64,000 nt of DNA from CAVYUC01 sp963816685 (GTDB lineage: Bacteria > Bacteroidota > Bacteroidia > Bacteroidales > Prolixibacteraceae), in NCBI GenBank assembly GCA_963816685.1, contig CAWFMB010000005.1:180276-244275 (forward strand). Direction: 5' to 3'. Below the pieces are notes generated by a model. The model saw only the letters and a list, made by a program, of their open reading frames with translations. It had not been told where the DNA came from and ran no database searches. A program made the translations under genes and the position numbers. Positions 33,435-41,779 of this stretch are shown here, one piece after another. Every line of letters starts with the position of its first letter. Positions within the stretch are counted from its first letter, which is position 1.

Positions 33435-35249
33435 ATGTGGATAAGAATTGCGGCAATATTCTTTTTTATTTTACTGATAACAAATGATCCAGCATTTGCA
33501 CAGGATACTATTGTCCAAAGAGATTCAACGCGGCTTTACGAAAACATTGAAACTTATTCTGAACGTAGCGGATTTACCAAATTTATGTTCCGGTTGTTTT
33601 TCAAACCGGTTTCCCCAGCTCCTGCACAAAAAATACTGAATAAGCGGCTGATACAAAAACCTTACAGCTCCTTTGAAGGAAAAATCATCAGGCAAATCAA
33701 TATTGTAACGCTCGACCCGTTTGGAACTTCCATTGGCGACACCATTACGGGATCGCTCAATTTTTTATCCAAAACCGGAAATAAATTTCATGTTAAAACC
33801 CATCCGTTCACCATTCGTAACCTTTTACTGATCCATCGAAATCAACCTTTCGATTCGTTGCGGGTAAAAGAATCGGAACGGTTGGTGCGCAGCATGAATT
33901 ACATTACAGATGTGTCATTTTATACTGTTGCATCTGAAAACTCCGATTCCGTTGATATTTTCATTCGCGAACTGGATAGCTGGAGCCTGATCCCCGGAGG
34001 AGCATATTCTGCTTCGCGTATTACGTTTAAACTGCGGGAAAACAATTTCATTGGTCTGGGGCATACGTTTCAAAATGGAATTGTCTGGAACAATTCAACC
34101 GGCGATTATGCTTACAGAATGAAATACTTTATCCCCAACATTCGTAACACCTTTATTAATTCTACACTGCAATATGGTACCGATGAATATGGAAATTTCA
34201 TCAAAAATCTGGCTGTCGATCGTCCGTTTTTTTCTCCCCTGGCGAAGTGGGCGGCAGGCGTAAATTTTTCGCAACACCTTCACAACGATACCATCTGGTC
34301 AGTCAACTTTATGCGTTTTAAGTATAATGCCCAGGATTACTGGGCGGGGAGTTCCGTGCCGGTATTTAGGGGAAATTCGGAATACAGCCGTACGACACGG
34401 TTTATTTCTGCCGCACGTTTTATCCGGGTTCGGTTTCTTGAAAAGCCTCCTGAAATAATTGACACACTGCAATTTTACAGTGACGAAAATTTTTATCTCG
34501 CCGGCCTTGGTATAACGACAAGATTATATGTAAAAGACAAATATATTTTCAAGTTTGGAATAACAGAAGACGTTCCGGTTGGAAAAGTGATTGGCCTGAC
34601 TGGCGGATATAAGAAAAAAAACAATTTGGGGCAATTTTATATTGGAGCGCGTTTTTCTTCCGGGAATTATTATTCATGGGGATATCTGAGTTCCAATATT
34701 GAGTATGGAACCTTTTTGCGTGCATCAAAAGCAGAGCAGGGGGTTTTCAGGGCCGGTGCAAATTATTTTACAAATCTGATTGAAATCGGGCAATGGAAAT
34801 TCAGACAATTTGTAAAACCTCAGGTTATTATTGGTGTCAACCGTATTGATTATGACAGCTTAACCATAAACAATGAATACGGCTTAAGAGGTTTTAACAG
34901 CCCCGAATTATCAGGTTCCAGCCGTTTGTTGTTTACATCGCAAACCCAGTTCTATGCTCCATGGAATTTTATCGGATTTCATTTTGGTCCGTATTTTAAC
35001 TTTTCGTTGGGTATGCTTGGTAATAAAACAGAGGGTTTCCATGACAGCAAGGTCTATTCGCAAATTGGACTTGGTGTATTAATAAAAAACGACAATCTGG
35101 TAATGAATGCATTTCAACTGTCCATTTCTTTTTATCCGGTAATCCCAGGTAAAGGAAATAATATTCTAAAGATGAATACTTTTGAAACCACTGATTTTGG
35201 CTTCCGCGATTTTGAGGTTGGAAAACCGGCAGTGGTGCTGTTTCAATAA
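33435..35249 (+). CDS. BamA/TamA-like outer-membrane barrel with POTRA-like region
   Basis: 604 residues with signal peptide (to DPAFAQ). Residues about 85-195 look POTRA-like: KIIRQINIVTLDPFGTS, RNLLLIHRNQPFD, RVKESERLVRSMNYITDVSFY and DSVDIFIRELDSWSLIP. The C-terminal 400 residues alternate amphipathic strands, with EYGLRGFNSPELSGSSRLLFTSQ as loop-6 equivalent. It ends in VVLFQ instead of a C-terminal Phe. It begins 175 bases after the MCE gene and could be the outer-membrane component of that lipid-transport route, or an independent assembly factor. Confidence 0.82.
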   Translation: MWIRIAAIFFFILLITNDPAFAQDTIVQRDSTRLYENIETYSERSGFTKFMFRLFFKPVSPAPAQKILNKRLIQKPYSSFEGKIIRQINIVTLDPFGTSIGDTITGSLNFLSKTGNKFHVKTHPFTIRNLLLIHRNQPFDSLRVKESERLVRSMNYITDVSFYTVASENSDSVDIFIRELDSWSLIPGGAYSASRITFKLRENNFIGLGHTFQNGIVWNNSTGDYAYRMKYFIPNIRNTFINSTLQYGTDEYGNFIKNLAVDRPFFSPLAKWAAGVNFSQHLHNDTIWSVNFMRFKYNAQDYWAGSSVPVFRGNSEYSRTTRFISAARFIRVRFLEKPPEIIDTLQFYSDENFYLAGLGITTRLYVKDKYIFKFGITEDVPVGKVIGLTGGYKKKNNLGQFYIGARFSSGNYYSWGYLSSNIEYGTFLRASKAEQGVFRAGANYFTNLIEIGQWKFRQFVKPQVIIGVNRIDYDSLTINNEYGLRGFNSPELSGSSRLLFTSQTQFYAPWNFIGFHFGPYFNFSLGMLGNKTEGFHDSKVYSQIGLGVLIKNDNLVMNAFQLSISFYPVIPGKGNNILKMNTFETTDFGFRDFEVGKPAVVLFQ

Positions 35250-35268
35250 ATCAGAAACATCATGAAAT

Positions 35269-35334
35269 GTGGGAATAATGTAAATTTAATCACAAATTGT
35301 GTAATGCTTTGTATTTCAAATATTCTCACCTTGC
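35269..35334 (+). promoter_or_regulatory. 37-nt direct-repeat element plus -7 box, promoter of OmpA-like lipoprotein
   Basis: GTGGGAATAATGTAAA, ten bases, AATTGTGTAAT (35269-35305), then CACCTTGC at 35327-35334, a degenerate -7 box at the standard 22-nt distance. Confidence 0.75.
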
Positions 35335-35365
35335 TTCTATTATTTTCCAACTTAAAATAACCAAA

Positions 35366-36184
35366 ATGAAAAAATCAATTTATCACCTTGCTTTCTTTGC
35401 ACTGATGTTCGGTTTGATATTTACCTCTTGTGTATCGGGCAAAAAATTTACAGCTTCAGAAGCCCGGGCTGACAAGCTGCAAAAAGAAAATGCAGACACT
35501 CAAAGCCAACTGAATAAAAGCAAAATGCAGGGAATGAAATTAAAAGATGAAATGGCATCTCTTCAAAAGGAAAAAGATACGTTTCAAAAAGAATATAATT
35601 CCATTCAAAATGACCTGATGTTGCTCTCTTCCGAATCAAATATGACTATCAGGGACCAGGCCGGGAGGCTTAAAGAACTTCAGGATATCATTCAATCGCA
35701 AAACGATAAAACCACTAATCTGAAAAATTCAATTTCAAATGCGCTGTTAAATTATAAGACGGACGAACTGAATGTTTTCCAGCAGGACGGAAAAGTTTAT
35801 GTTTCACTCGAAGAAAAATTGTTGTTCAAATCGGGCAGTGATGTGGTTGATCCGAAAGGAAAAGAAGCGCTCAAATCGCTGGCCAATGTACTGAACAGTA
35901 CCAGCGATTTTACCGTAGACATTGAAGGCCACACAGATGATGTACCAATTAAAACCCAACGGTTTAAAGATAACTGGGACCTCAGTACTGCCAGGGCTTC
36001 GTCTATCGTTCGTATTCTTACCAAAGATTATGGTTTCGATGCGGCGCGTATCACAGCTTCCGGAAAAAGCGAGTTTCACCCGGTTAACTTGAATGCTTCT
36101 GTTGAAGGGCGGGCAGGAAACCGCAGGACTGAAATTATCCTTTCACCTGACTTGCAGGAAATCTATAAGCTTTTGTATCAGTAA
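35366..36184 (+). CDS. OmpA-family lipoprotein with coiled coil
   Basis: 272 residues from ATG 35366 (MKKSIYHLAFFALMFGLIFTSC); an upstream in-frame ATG at 35297 overlaps the promoter element and is rejected. Lipobox FTSC, then a coiled coil (about 30-115) and a C-terminal OmpA domain (about 140-265) with LLFKSGSDVVDPKG, IEGHTDDVPI and NWDLSTARASSIVRIL, which bind peptidoglycan. It probably links the outer membrane to the cell wall. Same general design as ArfA/YiaD-type proteins. Expressed from the 37-nt element promoter; a broken sigma gene follows 32 bases later. Confidence 0.9.
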   Translation: MKKSIYHLAFFALMFGLIFTSCVSGKKFTASEARADKLQKENADTQSQLNKSKMQGMKLKDEMASLQKEKDTFQKEYNSIQNDLMLLSSESNMTIRDQAGRLKELQDIIQSQNDKTTNLKNSISNALLNYKTDELNVFQQDGKVYVSLEEKLLFKSGSDVVDPKGKEALKSLANVLNSTSDFTVDIEGHTDDVPIKTQRFKDNWDLSTARASSIVRILTKDYGFDAARITASGKSEFHPVNLNASVEGRAGNRRTEIILSPDLQEIYKLLYQ

Positions 36185-36216
36185 TATTTTTTGCCGGGAT
36201 TATAAACAATAAAGTC

Positions 36217-36516
36217 ATGACAAAAATTCAACTTAACAATGAACTTGTTGATTCCAACATCGATTTTTGTCTTTTGTTTTCAACAGAGAAAAGATATACG
36301 GCACCGGATTCTATATACCATGCCGTGGAGATTCACCGGAATATTGATGCACTGGATGATGAATAACGAGTCCCGTTCATCCTGTTTATCGAAGGGTGCA
36401 AATACACAGAAATAGCAAAGAAGCTTAATTTGCCAATAGGCCCTGTTAAAAGCCGAATCTTTTTCAGCCGGAAGAAGGTAAAAAAATCACTGCATGAATA
36501 TTCGGACAATGAATAA
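36217..36516 (+). pseudogene. Decayed ECF sigma factor (internal deletion and nonsense codon)
   Basis: The frame begins MTKIQLNNELVDSN, like MTNVQFNNALLNLR of the intact ECF sigma gene at 57995, then jumps to DFCLLFSTEKRYTAPDSIY, matching that protein's residues from about 85. About 75 codons covering region 2 (core and -10 binding) are gone, in frame. A TAA at 36364-36366 then interrupts NIDALDDE before RVPFILFIEG and NLPIGPVKSRIFFSRKK (region 4), which stay in frame to 36514. It cannot make a working sigma factor. It sits just downstream of an OmpA lipoprotein gene, inside the same transcription unit. Confidence 0.9.
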
Positions 36517-36548
36517 AGATGAAAAAGATGTCAGGTCAATACAAACTT

Positions 36549-36586
36549 GTCATTTCGACTTTTGGGAGAAATCTGGAGATGTGTTG
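36549..36586 (+). repeat. Dispersed TGTCAT..CGA..GGAGA..ATCTG repeat, copy 2
   Basis: TGTCATTTCGACTTTTGGGA followed by GAAATCTGGAGATG. It belongs to the interspersed TGTCATnnCGA-type sequences that recur in Bacteroidota intergenic regions; copy 1 is at 33295. Confidence 0.5.
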
Positions 36587-36654
36587 ACAATCGCAAATTG
36601 CTCTGTTTATAAGTCTTTTGTATCATAAAATTTTATTACATTAAAAACTGCATC

Positions 36655-36690
36655 ACCGTACCCCTTTATTGGGGGCGGTATTTTTTTTTT
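36655..36690 (+). terminator. Rho-independent terminator after the OmpA/sigma-remnant unit
   Basis: ACCG-TA-CCCC pairs with GGGG-G-CGGT around a short loop, followed by a run of ten T. Confidence 0.85.
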
Positions 36691-36780
36691 GATAATGTGA
36701 GAGTGATATAGATTTAACAACAACTCCAGGGCGGGATGCATATTGAAAATCCCCAAAAATGTGTAACTTGAATATTGAAG

Positions 36781-37332
36781 ATGTTACTAAAAATTAAAAA
36801 TATGGAAAGCAGCCGTTGTAAAATAGCGGTGATGCATGAAATGAAAAACCTTGGATTTCAAAACGCTTCAGTGGAATTGGGAGAGGTGGAATTTGAAGGG
36901 GATATTTCAGATGAGAAACTTAAATTATTCGATTCGGCCCTTAAAGTTATGGGATTGGAAATACTCGTGGATAAAAAGAGCCGGCTTATTGCAACAATCA
37001 AAGAAGCTGTTTATCAGTTGGTTTATCTCACTGATGATTTGCCGAAACAAAACTATTCTGATTATATCAGTAAAAAAGTAAACGAAAGTTACACCAGCCT
37101 CAGCAATATATTTTCAACAAAAGAGAACATGACCATTGAAAAATATATCATTATTCAGCGCATGGAACGTGTAAAAGAGCTGCTTATTTATTCCGATCTC
37201 GCTCTGAGCGACATAACTTTTACTATGCATTTCAGCAGCGCTGCCCACCTGTCGAACCAGTTTAAAAAGTTCACCGGAATGACACCGTCTTTTTTCAGAA
37301 ATCAAAGACCCCCCTCCCAATATTTAACATAA
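36781..37332 (+). CDS. AraC-type regulator with degenerate HMA-like N-terminal domain
   Basis: About 183 residues from ATG 36781; TTG at 36775 and ATG at 36802 are other options. The N-terminal 65 residues follow the short Bacteroidota AraC family whose first domain is HMA-like (IKNMxCxRCK...VELGEVE...LIATIKE). Here the metal motif reads MESSRCK: the first cysteine is replaced by serine and one remains. The C-terminal half is an AraC HTH pair ending LSNQFKKFTGMTPSFFRNQR. Relatives often regulate copper/heavy-metal genes. An isolated half-site GTGTAAC at 36761 lacks the full regulon element. Confidence 0.88.
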   Translation: MLLKIKNMESSRCKIAVMHEMKNLGFQNASVELGEVEFEGDISDEKLKLFDSALKVMGLEILVDKKSRLIATIKEAVYQLVYLTDDLPKQNYSDYISKKVNESYTSLSNIFSTKENMTIEKYIIIQRMERVKELLIYSDLALSDITFTMHFSSAAHLSNQFKKFTGMTPSFFRNQRPPSQYLT

Positions 37333-37506
37333 AATTATATTTTGCCAATCTTGTTAAACCCTGACTGAACCAGAACCTTATTGCCTTATTGAAAGATAGT
37401 TAGGGATTGCGAAAAGATTTTTTTGGATTCCAAAATTTTATAAGGCGTTGTAAATTTTTCCTGTGCTGGAACCATATTTAATTAACCTGTAATTATTCCG
37501 GCTGTA

Positions 37507-37778
37507 TCACCTTTTTATCCAGGTGCTGTCGCTCATGGAGGTCAGTTTTAAGTTGCGGAAGGCCACCCATACACCTTCCAGGGTATCCACCTGCACAGGC
37601 TGCGGAAGCCTCTACAGATACGCACCTTCGGAGCGGCGAACTGATGTGAAATTCATAGATTCCGTTGCCGGTATCCCCGGGTAAAGCCATCACCACAAGG
37701 GTGTCGTTTGCCGCACTGCCGGCAGCTTCCGGGCCGTTTTCCCACCGGATAAGCAGACCTTCCGGCTGAGCAGTAACC
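37507..37778 (-). pseudogene. DUF6266 gene fragment, frameshifted
   Basis: Read leftward from about 37778 the frame gives SVTAQPEGLLIRWENGP and AANDTLVVMALPGDTGNGIY, a pattern I associate with DUF6266 of Bacteroidota (SVT...L.I.W.DN...A..D.V). Near 37595-37640 the family sequence moves to another frame, which reads QVDTLEGVWVAFRNLKL and SMSDSTWIKR and stops at 37507. The 5' part is missing; the fragment is joined directly to the truncated membrane protein gene upstream. Confidence 0.6.
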
Positions 37779-38085
37779 GACATGCATGCTTTAACATCTT
37801 TATGGTTGGCAGTGAGTAATCCACATATTTGTACTCCTCGTAATATTTGCCAAAAAACAATACAAAAATCAAAAAAGCCAGGATAAAAAATGCTCCGCTT
37901 AAAAGTTCGTTAATATTCCCGGAATCGTTGTATTCCCGAAATGTCATAATTGCAAAAACAGGAATAAAAATCCAGTATATGATTTGAAAGGCCCGGCTTA
38001 TCCATGAATAAGTAATGTCTTCAGTTTTCAGTTTCGAAACTAGTTGGGCGAAATTTGTTTCTGTATTATGCTTATTTGTTTCCAT
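37779..38085 (-). pseudogene. Truncated two-helix membrane protein gene, fused to the DUF6266 fragment
   Basis: METNKHNTETNFAQLVSKLK starts a small membrane protein with two helices (AFQIIYWIFIPVFAIMTF and GAFFILAFLIFVLFFG) and a conserved-looking KYYEEYKYVDYSLPTIKML. After KML the sequence leaves any recognisable pattern at a GCATGCATG junction (about 37778) and enters DUF6266 sequence in a different frame, running on to a stop at 37690. Such proteins usually follow an ECF sigma gene, as the sigma fragment does here (14-base overlap). The C-terminal part was lost by rearrangement. Confidence 0.65.
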
Positions 38086-38368
38086 TATTAATTCCTTTCA
38101 GCTTGTCTTTAAGTTGTGCTTTCACACGGTGAATTTTTACTTTAACATTCGGCTCAGTAATTCCGATTACATCGGCAATTTCTTTCATCGTTAAACCTTC
38201 GAGCATGAGTGAAATCAGAGCTTTGTCGATTACTGAAAGCTGGTTCAGTTCGGTTTGCAGCTGCTCCAAATGGTTTTCCTGTTCCAGTTTCTCTTTCAGA
38301 TTTTCATCATCCAGCACCGAACTCAGATGTTGCGTGTCTCCGTTCACCATCAGTTTCATGTGGCGCAA
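38072..38368 (-). pseudogene. 5'-truncated sigma-70 family (ECF) gene, region 4 only
   Basis: 98 codons from the ATG at 38368. LNQLSVIDKALISLMLEGLTMKEIADVIGITEPNVKVKIHRVKAQLKDKL is a complete sigma region 4 with its helix-turn-helix. The preceding 40 residues are a linker; region 2, needed to bind core polymerase and the -10, is missing, and the sequence upstream of the ATG is already the intergenic region shared with the L,D-transpeptidase gene. It overlaps the start of the truncated membrane gene by 14 bases, the normal sigma/partner arrangement. A functional HTH-only protein cannot be excluded. Confidence 0.65.
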
Positions 38369-38394
38369 TTATTATGTGAAATCAGCACATAAAT

Positions 38395-38460
38395 GTGTGA
38401 ATGATGTAACTGTTATTCTGAATTGTGTAACAAGCACGTAAAGGTTTGAAATTACTTTTG
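38395..38460 (+). promoter_or_regulatory. 37-nt direct-repeat element plus -7 box, promoter of L,D-transpeptidase
   Basis: GTGTGAATGATGTAAC, ten bases, AATTGTGTAAC (38395-38431), then a perfect TACTTTTG at 38453-38460. Confidence 0.9.
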
Positions 38461-38489
38461 TAAATGATGAATAATTATTTGCCTTACAC

Positions 38490-40253
38490 ATGAAAAAAAT
38501 ATTTTTTACAGCGTTTTGCTGGTTGTCGGTTTTTACTTCAGGAGCCGGTGGTCTTTCGGAATCTATCAGTAAATTCATCATCAACAAACCCGAAGGTTCA
38601 CCATACGAAATTGATCAGGAAAACCTTTACTCAAGTAGAGTTTTGCAGCAGTTTTATCAAACAAGAAATTATGCTCCTGCATGGATTAACTCCAGGCCCG
38701 ATATGTGGATTAATACAAATATTCCCGTTTGGATAAATGCCGGTTCTCCTGTCCGGTTTAACTCTGATTCTCCGGCCTGGATTGAATCGGACATTCCTAT
38801 ACCAATCAACTCAAATGTACTTGACAAAAACGGATTTGTTTTGCTGGACTATATCCGCCGGATTGAACGACATGGTTTAAATACAACCGATTATCATCTG
38901 GATCTGATTGAAAAGTATATAAATAATGTTGGGTTGTACAGGAGAATGAATACGGAGGATATGATGAAACTGGATGTGCTGCTTTCAGATGCCTTTCTTT
39001 TAGTGGGATTGCATTTGTATTATGGAAAGGTTGATTCAGAGAAAGAGGGTGAAAACTGGACCATACAACGCAAGGAACCGATATTGCAATTGAACCTGAA
39101 ACTGGAAGAAGCACTGGCTGCCGGCGATATTGCCAACGCCCTGAATATGCTTGCACCAAGGTATCACTCCTATTGGATGATGAAAGAAGAACTTGCATTT
39201 TTCCTTGGGTTGGAATATGAACCCTGGCCGGCAATTCTTTCCGGCACAACAATAAAACCCGGGCAATCAAATTTTTTGCTTCCGAAAATTAGAAAGAGGC
39301 TGATTAAACTCCGATATGCCTTGTCAGACAGTGTTTCTGTAAATTATGATACGGAACTTGAAAAGCAACTGAAAATCTTTCAAAAAGACTGGGGTTTAAA
39401 TGCTGACGGAGCAATTGGAAAAGGAACATTTCTTGCTTTAAATACGGCACCGAAACAACTCATCAGCAAATTAAAGGTAAACATGGAAAGGCTCAGGTGG
39501 CTTCCCTTGCAGAAACCGGAAAAGTATATCATTGTAAATATTGTCAGTTTTGACCTTGCACTGATTGAAGGCCAGGATACACTTATTTCGATGCGTGCCA
39601 TTGTGGGAAAGGATTACCGCGAGACACCTGTTTTTAATGCACGGATGACGTACATTGTTTTTAGCCCAACCTGGACGGTTCCCCCAACCATTCTGAAAAA
39701 CGATGTGATTCCCGAACTGCTTAAAGGCCCTGAATATCTGAAGCAAAAAAATATGAAACTGCTCAGATACAATGGATCGGAGATTGCCTATAGCGATATT
39801 GACTGGTCGAAGATTTCGGGAAACAATTTTCCGTATATGGTAAGGCAAAATCCCGGACAGGAAAATGCCCTGGGCAAGGTGAAATTTATGTTCCCAAACA
39901 GTTATAACGTTTATATACACGATACGCCTTCAAGAGGATATTTTGCCCGCGACGACAGGGCGATGAGTTCGGGCTGCATAAGAGTTGAAAAACCTTTTGA
40001 ACTGGCAGAATTGCTACTGTCCGATTCACCGGAGTGGCCGGTTGCAAAAATTCACACTGCCATGCAGCAAAACAAGGAACAGACAGTAAGTCTTAAAACT
40101 CCTGTGGATGTTTTGGTGCTTTACCTGACAGCATGGACCGATGGAAACGGACATACACAGTTCAGAAAAGACATTTATTTGCGGGATGCGCCAATATTGA
40201 ATGCTTTAAATCAAAAACCGGTTGCAGAAAAAATAAAGATTATCCCTTTTTAG
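38490..40253 (+). CDS. YcbB-type L,D-transpeptidase with an octapeptide-repeat insertion
   Basis: 587 residues, signal peptide to about residue 20. Parts in order: scaffold domain (about 45-200), peptidoglycan-binding domain (about 265-315, LEKQLKIFQKDWGLNADGAIGKGT) and YkuD catalytic domain (about 340-530) with H477 (YIHDTPSRGYF) and catalytic C496 (MSSGCIRVEKPF). It forms 3-3 cross-links in peptidoglycan. Unusual feature: in the scaffold the native YAPAWIN motif (W65) is expanded into six units of eight residues (W65, W73, W81, R89, W97, P105 in register). Under the 37-nt element promoter. Confidence 0.92.
   Translation: MKKIFFTAFCWLSVFTSGAGGLSESISKFIINKPEGSPYEIDQENLYSSRVLQQFYQTRNYAPAWINSRPDMWINTNIPVWINAGSPVRFNSDSPAWIESDIPIPINSNVLDKNGFVLLDYIRRIERHGLNTTDYHLDLIEKYINNVGLYRRMNTEDMMKLDVLLSDAFLLVGLHLYYGKVDSEKEGENWTIQRKEPILQLNLKLEEALAAGDIANALNMLAPRYHSYWMMKEELAFFLGLEYEPWPAILSGTTIKPGQSNFLLPKIRKRLIKLRYALSDSVSVNYDTELEKQLKIFQKDWGLNADGAIGKGTFLALNTAPKQLISKLKVNMERLRWLPLQKPEKYIIVNIVSFDLALIEGQDTLISMRAIVGKDYRETPVFNARMTYIVFSPTWTVPPTILKNDVIPELLKGPEYLKQKNMKLLRYNGSEIAYSDIDWSKISGNNFPYMVRQNPGQENALGKVKFMFPNSYNVYIHDTPSRGYFARDDRAMSSGCIRVEKPFELAELLLSDSPEWPVAKIHTAMQQNKEQTVSLKTPVDVLVLYLTAWTDGNGHTQFRKDIYLRDAPILNALNQKPVAEKIKIIPF
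38676..38819 (+). repeat. Degenerate 24-bp tandem repeat coding for octapeptides
   Basis: Codes for residues 63-110 of the L,D-transpeptidase. Successive units have the form P-x-W-I-N-x-x-x: PAWINSR, DMWINTNI, PVWINAGS, PVRFNSDS, PAWIESDI, PIPINSNV. Confidence 0.75.
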
Positions 40254-40959
40254 CTGAAATAATTTTGCTGATAACTGGAGAATTCGACAGATAACTTTCC
40301 GAAGGTGCGTAAACAAACAGGCAGGTGCCTTCTTTAATTGTATCAATAATTTTCTTGTTTAGCTTCTCGGGTAAAGCCAGACAACCAAGACTCCGGCCAA
40401 GCCGGCCGTTCTTTTTAATAAATTCGGGAGATACGTATGCGGCACCATGAATAACAATATCGCGTTCGCGTGCTTTGTCGTTGATTCCGTTTTCAATACC
40501 ATTCAGCCGGAGGGAAAAACCATGTTTGCCAAAATAAGTTTCACCGGTAGTATAAAATCCGGGACTGCTGGCGTTTGAACCTGGTTTATTGGAAAAATTT
40601 TTGGCTATTATTTCGCCCGAATTCCTTCCGTGGGAAACCAGGCAACGAAACAACACTTTAGCCGTCACAAGGTCGAGTACCCAAAGCCTTTCCTGGTTCG
40701 ATGGAAGGCTGAAATCAATAATGGTTATTACTTCCGGACGATGAATCGATTGCTCCTTTATTAGCAGTTCGTAACCTGACAACGCTGTCTCAAGTAGTTC
40801 GGTGGAAGGAAGTTCAAAAACGTTTTCCGTGTTTGTTCTTTTCAATTTTTCAATCAACAGAGGTGAGTTATTCTCCCGGTTTGAAGCACTACTCCAATCA
40901 CTTACCACCGAAAAAAATACCAATAACAAAAAAACTAAAACGATTCTACATATCCGCAT
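40240..40959 (-). CDS. Murein L,D-transpeptidase catalytic domain family protein (YkuD_2)
   Basis: 239 residues with signal peptide (to about residue 25). The YkuD_2-type catalytic core is visible: VLFRCLVSHGRNSGE, PGSNASSPGFYTTGETYFGKHG, ARERDIVIHGAAYVSPEF and GRSLGCLALPEKLNKKIID, with the His and Cys of an L,D-transpeptidase/carboxypeptidase. It is convergent with the larger YcbB-type enzyme and the two coding regions overlap by 14 bases. A TACTTTTA box lies at 40964-40971, but the 37-nt element is absent. Confidence 0.9.
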   Translation of the reverse strand: MRICRIVLVFLLLVFFSVVSDWSSASNRENNSPLLIEKLKRTNTENVFELPSTELLETALSGYELLIKEQSIHRPEVITIIDFSLPSNQERLWVLDLVTAKVLFRCLVSHGRNSGEIIAKNFSNKPGSNASSPGFYTTGETYFGKHGFSLRLNGIENGINDKARERDIVIHGAAYVSPEFIKKNGRLGRSLGCLALPEKLNKKIIDTIKEGTCLFVYAPSESYLSNSPVISKIISAKKG

Positions 40960-41414
40960 GGGCTAAAAGTAATCGTTTTTTTCTGTTTTCAGCACTTTTT
41001 CGGGACACTCTTGTAAATCATTGTAAATCAAGTATAATTTATTATTTCTGGGTGTCCCGAAGGATTTTGCTATGTTCGTACGTCCGAAGGAAGATAGGTC
41101 TGGAAGCATTAGTATACAATCCTTTTATTTTTCCGACAATCTCTTCTTTTGTCATCAAATTGATGCAGATAAAAACCAGGAGATTGCCAACTGGTTTCAA
41201 ATCAGAGGTGTGCCCACATTATCACTTTTAAAAACGGTGAGTTTTAATCATGGCATGTTTTGCTATATTTTTGATGTGGGTATTCGATATGACAGCTTTT
41301 TGCCGATTATGGGTGAATGTAACGATACAGCATTGCCCCGGATGGTAAGTTCCGATAAATGCTAACTTCATTTTCCAACGATTTGGTTAAACAACTTATG
41401 GTATTGAATTCACA
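40960..41414. other. Intergenic region containing a thioredoxin remnant
   Basis: 455 bases. Apart from the thioredoxin-like fragment at 41156-41247 and a short direct repeat TTGTAAATCA x2 at 41011-41030, no feature can be supported. Confidence 0.5.
41156..41247 (+). pseudogene. Thioredoxin gene remnant
   Basis: One frame reads QIDADKNQEIANWFQIRGVPTLSLLK, which matches the central part of thioredoxins (DxDxNxxLAxxFxIRGVPTLxLFK) including the cis-Pro region. A one-base shift immediately afterward gives the expected KNGEF, then a stop. The N-terminal half with the CxxC active site is not present upstream. This is a decayed fragment, not a gene. Confidence 0.65.
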
Positions 41415-41768
41415 TCAAACTCCCAGATAATCCAAAAAAGCGTTTTGTATTTTTGCTATCTCAATATTGGCAGGTTCTGCACTGATAATGACCAAACTGC
41501 ACGCAAGCTCCGACATTTTCCAATCGCGCCGTGTGCCCGCTGTGTCTGAACGGTAAATGCAGGAAAAATGCTGCTGCACCGGAATCCCTGTCAACCGTAA
41601 AATGGCAAACGCTTTTCGTATGGATTCATCAAAATTGAAATCTTCAGCCTTCATCAGCCGGTTCATTAATTCGCTGGCATAATACCTGTAATTGAGATCG
41701 TTCATCCTTGAAATGAACAACTCAATCATCGGATCTGCAAAGTTATATTCATAATATTTTGCTATCAT
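41415..41768 (-). CDS. Unrecognised protein next to DnaJ-like gene
   Basis: 117 residues, no signal peptide or membrane helix. Starts MIAKYYEYNFADPMIELFI and appears mostly helical. I do not recognise the family. The start is 11 bases after the DnaJ-like stop, so it is probably cotranscribed and may act with that co-chaperone. Confidence 0.7.
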   Translation of the reverse strand: MIAKYYEYNFADPMIELFISRMNDLNYRYYASELMNRLMKAEDFNFDESIRKAFAILRLTGIPVQQHFSCIYRSDTAGTRRDWKMSELACSLVIISAEPANIEIAKIQNAFLDYLGV

Positions 41769-41779
41769 GGTGTTCGTTG

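Noticed and set aside
36731..36767. Possible twelfth copy of the 37-nt promoter element before the AraC-type gene
   Set aside because: Only the second half-site (ATGTGTAAC) fits; the first half matches poorly and no TACCTTTG-like box lies 22 nt downstream.
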